DNA of 5,669 bases from NCBI GenBank assembly GCA_044233795.1, contig JBIIJL010000106.1:1-5669 (forward strand). Direction: 5' to 3'. The position numbers were made by a program, and so were the translations under genes. Position 1 is the first letter of the stretch, and each line of letters starts with the position of its first letter. Origin of the DNA: JBIIJL01 sp044233795. Its GTDB lineage: Bacteria > Pseudomonadota > Gammaproteobacteria > Legionellales > Legionellaceae. The notes beneath the pieces are model-generated. The model made no database searches. It saw only the letters and a list, made by a program, of their open reading frames with translations, and was not told the DNA's origin. Positions 1 through 5,077 of the stretch are shown one piece after another.

Positions 1-84
1 CTCGAGACACTCCTTCCCTACAACATTGACACTCAACGTCTCGACAATATGAGAAGCTTACCTAACTTGATCTTGCCCGCATAG
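1..84 (+). CDS. Possible C-terminal fragment of an upstream gene (partial, 5' end outside window)
   Basis: One plus-strand frame is open from the first base to a TAG at 82-84, giving 27 codons that end in ...MRSLPNLILPA. The other two plus frames hit stops within about 50 bases. The gene would be convergent with the FAD oxidase-methyltransferase gene, which ends at 149. The leucine- and proline-rich tail is not diagnostic, and I do not recognise the protein. A stretch this short is open by chance fairly often (roughly one in four), so the call rests mainly on position: it would end just before a gap with a hairpin. It could equally be non-coding. Confidence 0.33.
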   Translation, partial: LETLLPYNIDTQRLDNMRSLPNLILPA

Positions 85-99
85 GTGGGGTTAATTCAC

Positions 100-114
100 C
101 GCTTACACTAAGCG
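100..114. terminator. Short hairpin in the convergent gap at the left side; possible weak bidirectional terminator
   Basis: CGCTTA (100-105) and TAAGCG (109-114) form a perfect 6-bp inverted repeat around the 3-base loop CAC. It lies between the putative plus-strand gene ending at 84 and the minus-strand gene ending at 149, where a bidirectional terminator would be expected. Neither strand has the run of T after the stem that a classical Rho-independent terminator needs, so the termination role is inferred only from position. The flanks TTAATT (91-96) and AATTAA (120-125) are also complementary and could lengthen an imperfect stem. Confidence 0.35.
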
Positions 115-119
115 CTCAC
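107..119. repeat. Intergenic motif ACTAAGCGCTYAC, left copy
   Basis: ACTAAGCGCTCAC here matches ACTAAGCGCTTAC at 4931-4943 at 12 of 13 positions. A shorter relative, AGCGCTTAC, is at 4972-4980, and a degenerate CCGCTTAC lies next to this copy at 99-106. I found no copy inside any gene in the window. The copies occur only in the two convergent gaps on either side of the three-gene cluster. They may belong to a dispersed intergenic repeat family, a terminator-linked motif, or the edges of an inserted block. Confidence 0.5.
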
Positions 120-148
120 AATTAATCAGACGATAAGAGTAGAATACA

Positions 149-2368
149 TTAAGCTTTTACAAATTCCATTAGTGTATTATCTGATGGATCATTTTTTTGT
201 AAGAGTTTCTTCCCAGAATGAGTAAATCCTTGTTCTTCAAGATAAGAAATCAGGGTTTCTATAGAAGTAAAATATCTTAATTCATTTATGTTATCTTCCC
301 ATGAAACACCAAGACCTGCATTGAAAACAGTATGAATGAGGCTTACAAAAATACGCATTTGTTCAGATGATACATCATGGTCACGAACAACCAATCTGCC
401 ACCTTGTCTTAATATGCGTTTAATAGATTGAACAAAATTGTTTAACTTATCTAATGGGGCATGATGAAGCCCAATATAACAAGTTACTAAATCAATACTA
501 TTCTCAGGAATCATTGATGAGTCAATGGGAGCATAGTCATTTAGTGCGATATATTGTCCAAGTTTTTTTAATTGGCCACGTTCCATTAAGTCGGCGGGTG
601 AATAGGTCGGCGGCAAGTCATTAATTAGATAAATTGGAGACTTGATTTGTAAATGCTTTTGAAGTTCACTGATATACCGACCAGTTGAACCAATTTCCAC
701 ATAGCCATTAATTTTCTTATGATCGCCGAGTAGCTCAAGAGTTTGTCTCGTCATTTCCTTTTTCTGTTTGATGAGTGCAGGTAAGGCAAAACGTAGTTCG
801 GCTAAGAAGAGTTTAATTTTGGGAAGTTTTTGTTGGATATCCGCATAAATTTCAGCGTCAGTGTTATTCGATTTAACAGCCTGCTGTATCAGCATATGAA
901 ATTCATTTTCAGGGTAGATGTTATAAACAGTTTGTAGAAATAAGAAAAATTTATCACTCCATTCTGTTTCTGAAAAAATAGGTTTGAATTCCGAATTTGT
1001 ATCTGTCATTTGTTTTTCCTGCGGGTTTGTTTCGTAATATTTATCCCAAAGCTTATTCCTAAATTTATTATCAGGATCTAGGCGTTGCTTGAGTGAAAAA
1101 AATTCACGTGCACGTGGGTAAGCTTTATGAAATTGTTCCTTTGTTGCATGTAGTTGATAAGGTAAATAATAGCTTCCACCAACTGAAATAACTGCGTTTA
1201 TTAATTCTCTTGTCCACAAGGCGACTGTATTCTTAGCCGGCTCAGATGTTCCTTGTTTGTAGTAAAGAACAAAAGCAAACACTTCCTCTTTTGCCCATGC
1301 TAGTAACGACCCAGGATCTTTTTTCGAGTGACGAATAGAAATATTCAACAAATTGACCTGATAGCGTTGAAGTATCTCTCTCATTAACGGCATGAATGTA
1401 TCAAACTCCTCGACTGGGACAAAGTATTCTTGTAATACATAAGTATTTTTAGCACGAGACCTTGGCTCAAGTTCGGCAACATCATAACTGCCAGCCTCGT
1501 AATTTCGCCATGCAACCTGATTAAAAAGATAAATCACGGGGTCGATAATGTATTCTCGTCGCCATTTCCCTAGTGGCGTAGATGTTATAGCCCAGACGAA
1601 ATAACGTTCTTTAGCATAAGATTGTTTGTTTTTAGTTATTCTGTATGGAATGGTTACTGGTTTCTCGGTCTCAATCCAAGTAATTGCTCTTGTTTTTGCA
1701 TAGTGTGGCGGGTAAATATCAGCGTTATGGAAAACAGCGGTAGAATTATTTCTAATATGATCAAAAAAATATTTTTTATACTCGGATACATTAATTTTAA
1801 TTTGTTGTTGCTCTATTTTTGTATTTGGAACGAGCTCAAGAAGGACTTCGGCAATGATCCCTAATCCACCATAACCACCAATCACACTGTAATAAATCTC
1901 AGAATTAATAATTGGAGATGCTTCAATTATCTCGCCAGTTGAAAGTACCAAAGTAAATAACTTAATAGAAAGGATTAACGGACCTTGTCCAATATAACGT
2001 CCATGGGAGTTAACGCTCATCGAACCACCAACAGTGAAGTTCGAGTAAGTTTGCATGATCTTAATTGCTAAATCATGTTGATCGATAACTTCTTGAATAT
2101 CTCGCCAACGTATGCCAGCTTGAACGCGAATGGTCCGTTCAGCAGGTTGGAAAGAGATAATTTGATTAAGACTGCGCATATCAATATGTAGGCTACGTTC
2201 AGTCGCAATTTGTCCGCCCATGCTGAATCGGCCACCACCAATGGATATTGCACCAGGGTGTTGCCGGACAATATTACATAATTCCATAATCGTTTCAGGC
2301 CGAAAAATTTTTTCAACTTCAATAGGGTTTAAGCTTGAAACATCATTGATTATTTCTAATTGACTCAT
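149..2368 (-). CDS. FAD-dependent oxidoreductase (VAO/PCMH type) fused to a class I SAM-dependent methyltransferase
   Basis: This 739-residue, probably cytoplasmic protein has two enzyme halves. Residues about 20-185 form the FAD-binding fold seen in lactone oxidases and DprE1-like enzymes: a GGGRFSMGG phosphate-binding loop (44-52), VGGSMSVNSHG (113-123) and a GGYGGLG stretch (164-170). Residues about 200-445 form the substrate-binding half, with QEYFVPVEEF (313-322) and the family's usual ending LDPDNKFRNKLW (430-441). The position that carries covalently bound FAD in many relatives (GGHS-type) is arginine 47, so FAD is probably non-covalent, as in DprE1. After a linker at 446-460 and a helical segment, the methyltransferase shows motif I EIGSTGR (558-564), acidic D584, IDLVTCYIGLHH (625-636) and ILRQGGRLVVRD (652-663). 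Substrates are unknown. The start is supported by a promoter about 33 bases upstream, but the start has no clear Shine-Dalgarno site. It is divergent from the lipoprotein and transporter genes. An internal start at residue 454 could give the methyltransferase alone. Domain calls are strong; the biological role is open. Confidence 0.9.
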   Translation of the reverse strand: MSQLEIINDVSSLNPIEVEKIFRPETIMELCNIVRQHPGAISIGGGRFSMGGQIATERSLHIDMRSLNQIISFQPAERTIRVQAGIRWRDIQEVIDQHDLAIKIMQTYSNFTVGGSMSVNSHGRYIGQGPLILSIKLFTLVLSTGEIIEASPIINSEIYYSVIGGYGGLGIIAEVLLELVPNTKIEQQQIKINVSEYKKYFFDHIRNNSTAVFHNADIYPPHYAKTRAITWIETEKPVTIPYRITKNKQSYAKERYFVWAITSTPLGKWRREYIIDPVIYLFNQVAWRNYEAGSYDVAELEPRSRAKNTYVLQEYFVPVEEFDTFMPLMREILQRYQVNLLNISIRHSKKDPGSLLAWAKEEVFAFVLYYKQGTSEPAKNTVALWTRELINAVISVGGSYYLPYQLHATKEQFHKAYPRAREFFSLKQRLDPDNKFRNKLWDKYYETNPQEKQMTDTNSEFKPIFSETEWSDKFFLFLQTVYNIYPENEFHMLIQQAVKSNNTDAEIYADIQQKLPKIKLFLAELRFALPALIKQKKEMTRQTLELLGDHKKINGYVEIGSTGRYISELQKHLQIKSPIYLINDLPPTYSPADLMERGQLKKLGQYIALNDYAPIDSSMIPENSIDLVTCYIGLHHAPLDKLNNFVQSIKRILRQGGRLVVRDHDVSSEQMRIFVSLIHTVFNAGLGVSWEDNINELRYFTSIETLISYLEEQGFTHSGKKLLQKNDPSDNTLMEFVKA
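1007..1020 (-). promoter_or_regulatory. Internal Shine-Dalgarno site and ATG at the oxidase/methyltransferase junction
   Basis: Read on the minus strand, AGGA (1020-1017) lies 7 bases before an in-frame ATG (1009-1007), which is Met454 of the fusion protein. The spacing is ideal for initiation, and the site is stronger than anything before the gene's own start at 2368. It falls in the linker just after the oxidase domain's terminal LDPDNKFRNKLW segment and before the methyltransferase half. Initiation here would make a 286-residue free methyltransferase. The site may be active today, or it may be a relic of two genes that fused when a stop codon was lost. Confidence 0.5.
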
Positions 2369-2399
2369 AGTTAGTGTGGTTAATTAATGCTCAGCCGTG

Positions 2400-2405
2400 T
2401 ATAAT
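2400..2405 (+). promoter_or_regulatory. Candidate plus-strand -10 box overlapping the minus-strand promoter
   Basis: TATAAT is a perfect -10 hexamer preceded by TG (2398-2399). It overlaps the minus-strand -10 by five bases, making a symmetrical TATAATA core. No good -35 is seen at 16-18 bases upstream; the best is TGGTTA at 2377-2382, 3 of 6. If used, it would start a leader of about 86 bases to the ATG at 2498. It is weaker than the candidate at 2470. Confidence 0.3.
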
Positions 2406-2430
2406 ACTCGCTTTCTAAGTCTATTGTAAA
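2401..2430 (-). promoter_or_regulatory. Sigma70-type promoter for the oxidase-methyltransferase gene
   Basis: On the minus strand, TTTACA (2430-2425; 5 of 6 to TTGACA) is followed after 18 bases by TATTAT (2406-2401; 5 of 6 to TATAAT). Transcription would start near 2394 and leave a leader of about 25 bases before the ATG at 2368. This supports the annotated start. The -10 box overlaps a perfect plus-strand TATAAT at 2400-2405. Confidence 0.6.
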
Positions 2431-2469
2431 ATAAAAAAGCATGGGCAACAGTGGTATTCACTTTGGATG

Positions 2470-2475
2470 TATAAT
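2470..2475 (+). promoter_or_regulatory. Candidate -10 box for the lipoprotein-transporter operon
   Basis: A perfect TATAAT with TG immediately upstream (2468-2469) would start transcription near 2482. That is about 16 bases before the ATG at 2498 and downstream of the alternative ATG at 2441. No convincing -35 box is present at the expected distance, so use of this promoter would depend on the strong -10 or an activator. The nine bases TGTATAATA are repeated exactly at 2398-2406, 70 bases upstream. Confidence 0.45.
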
Positions 2476-2497
2476 AATTACTCATTTAATCAATAAG

Positions 2498-3604
2498 ATG
2501 AAAAAAATTATCTTAGTATCAATGTTAGTGATCAGTTCTATTTTCTTACAAATAGGATGTGCACCCCAATCGATAATGAATGTAGATGGTGCGGAATGGC
2601 AAGTGTTTCCACCCAATGCGCCATCGCCCAAAACAAAGCAAATCCAAGCTGCAATTCCAGGTTATAATCGGTTAATTACAAGTGCTTATCTTACTTATCC
2701 TGAATGGTATATTGTATACAATTCTCAAGAATACGCAGATTATTTAAAATCACATCTCCCAAGTAACTTTCCTTATTTTTCGTCGATTTCACAATATTGG
2801 TGGGGATATAGTGCAGTTAATCATATTACAAAAAATCGCTTTCCACCCGATGTAGGCGATCACCTGATGTTGTCAGTGATTGGTACAAGCTACTCTATGG
2901 AATACGTTATCAAAGGTTTATATGAAAACAGTATTGGCAAATTCACTGAATTGCTTAGTGGCAATGAGCAAACAGAAGAAGATCGATATGGGCAAAAAGT
3001 AGCTGCAGAATATGCTAACTACATCCCTAAAGATCCATGGTTTGATTTTTCCTATATAAGAGCTTTAAGTGGTTTATGGACAAAAACCAGCTTAGTTGGT
3101 CCACATATGATTCGTAAAACGGAACGTAAACTTATTTTGAGTTTGGAATATAGTATCAAGGCAGTTTATGCATCAATTATTAGGGTAGGCTCACATCTCA
3201 CCTATGGTACGGTTGACTCTAGTGTGTATGCACTAGCAAACAATGTCCCTCGCAACATCTACAAAAAACATAAAAATATAAAGCATGTTAAATCAATTAA
3301 TGCGAAAGCAGATATTATTTCCCTACCAAGTGAGCAGCCATTTACAGAGGCTATAACCAAGATGATGAACAGTTGGGCTCAATTCAAAGATATTGCTGGT
3401 AATAGTGAGATTTTAGTTACAGCAGTAACACCCAGAAACTGGGTATTCAAAAATAAGAATGCTCAGCTTCTTTTTACAATCAATATTCTTACCCAACCAA
3501 CACTACAGCGCATTGCAATACGTGTTCCTACTAAATCGTTATTAACGATTCTAAAGTACTTACAACGGAACAATGCAGTAATTGAACATGTTTACGCATA
3601 CTAA
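2498..3604 (+). CDS. Predicted outer-membrane lipoprotein of unknown function, rich in aromatic motifs
   Basis: The preferred ATG at 2498 gives 368 residues beginning MKKIILVSML, a typical lipoprotein signal: two lysines, a hydrophobic core, then FLQIGC with Cys21 as the lipidated residue. Position -3 is Gln where Leu is usual, so the lipobox is imperfect. Ala at +2 does not signal inner-membrane retention, so the outer membrane is expected. An upstream in-frame ATG at 2441 adds 19 residues that would bury the signal, and it precedes the -10 box at 2470. Neither start has a good Shine-Dalgarno. The mature protein carries a conserved-looking aromatic block, YLTYPEWYIVY (64-74) and YFSSISQYWWGY (93-104), then KDPWFDFSYI (178-187). 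Its last 80 residues look alpha/beta, ending in a segment at about 338-368. I recall similar YPEWYIVY proteins annotated only as hypothetical and cannot name a family. It is followed after 13 bases by the MFS gene, so the two are probably one operon. Confidence 0.82.
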   Translation: MKKIILVSMLVISSIFLQIGCAPQSIMNVDGAEWQVFPPNAPSPKTKQIQAAIPGYNRLITSAYLTYPEWYIVYNSQEYADYLKSHLPSNFPYFSSISQYWWGYSAVNHITKNRFPPDVGDHLMLSVIGTSYSMEYVIKGLYENSIGKFTELLSGNEQTEEDRYGQKVAAEYANYIPKDPWFDFSYIRALSGLWTKTSLVGPHMIRKTERKLILSLEYSIKAVYASIIRVGSHLTYGTVDSSVYALANNVPRNIYKKHKNIKHVKSINAKADIISLPSEQPFTEAITKMMNSWAQFKDIAGNSEILVTAVTPRNWVFKNKNAQLLFTINILTQPTLQRIAIRVPTKSLLTILKYLQRNNAVIEHVYAY

Positions 3605-3609
3605 GAGGT
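3603..3609 (+). promoter_or_regulatory. Shine-Dalgarno site of the MFS transporter gene
   Basis: AAGAGGT overlaps the lipoprotein stop codon (TAA, 3602-3604) and has its AGAGG core 9 bases before the ATG at 3618. It fixes the start there rather than at the in-frame Met10 (3645). The tight spacing suggests translational coupling with the upstream gene. Confidence 0.75.
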
Positions 3610-3617
3610 AAGAATCC

Positions 3618-4931
3618 ATGGCAGCAAATCAATTAAATTTATTTATGACAAGACGATTTCTGCCATTATTCATTACTCAATTTTTTGGAGCATTGAATAA
3701 TAATGTTTTTAAGAATGCGTTAATTCTTCTTATTACCTTTCGTATTGCTGACTTAGTTGGATTAAATTCGCAATTGTTGGTAGCAATGGCCGCGGGTTTT
3801 TTTATTTTACCCTTCTTTTTGTTTTCAGCGACCGCAGGTCAACTGGCAGATAAATATGAAAAATCACGCATGATTTCTGTTATAAAATTTATTGAAATTA
3901 TGTTGATGGTATTTGCAACCATGGGCTTTTATTTTCAAAGCACCTATTTTTTAATGTTTGTGTTATTTGCACTTGGTACGCAAGCCACATTTTTCGGCCC
4001 ACTTAAATACGCTATTTTGCCTGAACATTTGCATAAAAATGAATTGATTGCAGGAAATGGTTTAATTGAAGCAGGTACGTTCATTTCAATTTTATTCGGC
4101 ACAATTTTGGGTGGGGCTTTAATACTTCAAAAAAATGGAGAATATGTGATTTCTGCCATTATTATGATAGTTGCACTAGCAGGATGGTATAGTAGCTTGT
4201 TTATACCAAGAACTAATAATCACCAGGCTGAGTTGAAGATTAATTATAATTTTATCAGCGAAACAAAGAATTTACTGATTTACTCAAAGCAAAATAGAGG
4301 TGTATTTTTATGCATACTGGGTATTTCTTGGTTTTGGCTTTTTGGTGCTACATTCTTGTCTGAGTTACCGGTCTTTGCTAAGGATGCATTGCACGCTGAT
4401 CAGAGTGTCGTCATTTTATTTCTTACTACATTTTCCATTGGCCTTGCAATAGGTTCGGTGATTTGCAATAGGTTGCTTAATGGAAAAATTCATGTGGCTT
4501 ACGTGCCATTTGGCGTTCTCGGAATGTCAATCTTCACAATTGATTTATATTTTTCAGCCGGTCATATTGTCATTAGCTCAGTTAATTCCTTGATGGGGAC
4601 ATATCAATTTCTGTGCTCTATCAATGGATGGCGAATTGCAATTGATTTATTATTAATAGCTATTTTTGGTGGTTTGTATACAGTCCCTTTATATGCAATG
4701 ATGCAAAATCGTAGCACACCTTCTCATCGTGCACGTATCATCGCTGTAAATAATGTAGTAAATGCTTTGTTTATGGTGATCGCAGCCGTGGTAACAGCAG
4801 TGATGATTAAGTTTGGATTTACTGTATTGGACGTATTTTTGGCTATAGCAATTTGTAATGGGTTGGTAGCTATGTACGTTTGTAACATCATTTACCGACC
4901 TATTATATTAAGAGCAATTTCAAATAAATAA
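3618..4931 (+). CDS. MFS transporter of the lysophospholipid-transporter (LplT / Aas-type MFS domain) kind
   Basis: This is a 437-residue inner-membrane protein with about twelve hydrophobic segments (roughly 13-45, 52-75, 86-105, 107-125, 147-170, 176-196, 228-248, 263-285, 293-313, 338-360, 378-398, 400-423). Family signs are QFFGALNNNVFKNA (21-34), the MFS motif-A loop GQLADKYEKSRM (74-85), FFGPLKYAILPEHL (125-138), GLYTVPLYAMMQ (352-363) and RARIIAVNNVVNALF (371-385). These resemble the MFS portion of multidomain proteins in which the carrier is followed by a PlsC-like acyltransferase and an acyl-ACP synthetase, and also free-standing LplT, which moves lysophospholipids inward across the inner membrane for re-acylation. 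Here the protein ends after the MFS domain, and neither partner enzyme lies nearby. Substrate is therefore inferred only from family resemblance. It is the second gene of the lipoprotein operon. Confidence 0.88.
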   Translation: MAANQLNLFMTRRFLPLFITQFFGALNNNVFKNALILLITFRIADLVGLNSQLLVAMAAGFFILPFFLFSATAGQLADKYEKSRMISVIKFIEIMLMVFATMGFYFQSTYFLMFVLFALGTQATFFGPLKYAILPEHLHKNELIAGNGLIEAGTFISILFGTILGGALILQKNGEYVISAIIMIVALAGWYSSLFIPRTNNHQAELKINYNFISETKNLLIYSKQNRGVFLCILGISWFWLFGATFLSELPVFAKDALHADQSVVILFLTTFSIGLAIGSVICNRLLNGKIHVAYVPFGVLGMSIFTIDLYFSAGHIVISSVNSLMGTYQFLCSINGWRIAIDLLLIAIFGGLYTVPLYAMMQNRSTPSHRARIIAVNNVVNALFMVIAAVVTAVMIKFGFTVLDVFLAIAICNGLVAMYVCNIIYRPIILRAISNK

Positions 4932-4943
4932 CTAAGCGCTTAC
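4931..4943. repeat. Intergenic motif ACTAAGCGCTYAC, right copy
   Basis: ACTAAGCGCTTAC begins at the last base of the transporter stop codon and matches the copy at 107-119 at 12 of 13 positions in the same orientation. It contains the perfect 10-base palindrome TAAGCGCTTA (4933-4942). Together the two copies bracket the three-gene cluster about 4.8 kb apart. Confidence 0.5.
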
Positions 4944-4979
4944 GGAATTTAGAGAAAATTAGGACTTGACCAGCGCTTA
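4933..4979. terminator. 8-bp inverted repeat after the transporter gene; possible 3' hairpin
   Basis: TAAGCGCT (4933-4940) and AGCGCTTA (4972-4979) are perfect reverse complements separated by 31 bases. The loop itself holds a small AT hairpin, AATTT/AAATT. There is no T-run directly after the second arm, so this is at best a Rho-dependent or RNA-stabilising structure. Each arm is also partly self-complementary, so it could instead be a protein-binding pair. Confidence 0.3.
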
Positions 4980-5057
4980 CCGCCAGCGAACCTAAAAATA
5001 ATTTTCAGATCAAAAAATCAGAGGAACATCGATCAGTTGTGAACGGTGATAGAGCCG

Positions 5058-5073
5058 CGCAACTGCGTTTTTT
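5058..5073 (+). terminator. Weak candidate Rho-independent terminator of the lipoprotein-transporter operon
   Basis: CGCA (5058-5061) and TGCG (5064-5067) are followed at once by six T (5068-5073) on the plus strand. The stem is very short and the apparent loop is only two bases; in practice three pairs with a four-base loop. It would be weak despite the good T-run. It lies 127 bases past the transporter stop and just before the stop of the convergent repeat-protein gene. Confidence 0.3.
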
Positions 5074-5077
5074 AGGA

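Noticed and set aside
76..89. CCCGC/GTGGG hairpin before the left gap as a terminator
   Set aside because: The 5-bp stem needs a G-U pair, overlaps the possible coding end at 84 and has no T-run on either strand.
1622..1864. Plus-strand open frame of 80 codons
   Set aside because: It lies wholly inside the oxidase domain on the opposite strand and has no protein-like motifs. The Cys/Trp/Phe-rich composition is typical of an antisense shadow.
2068..2322. Minus-strand open frame of 84 codons in another frame
   Set aside because: It overlaps the FAD-binding domain, whose motifs are clear in the annotated frame. No start signal or recognisable domain.
4973..4988. CGCT/AGCG hairpin as the transporter terminator
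   Set aside because: It has only four pairs with a 7-base loop and no T-run. The inverted repeat with the upstream motif copy is a better structure.
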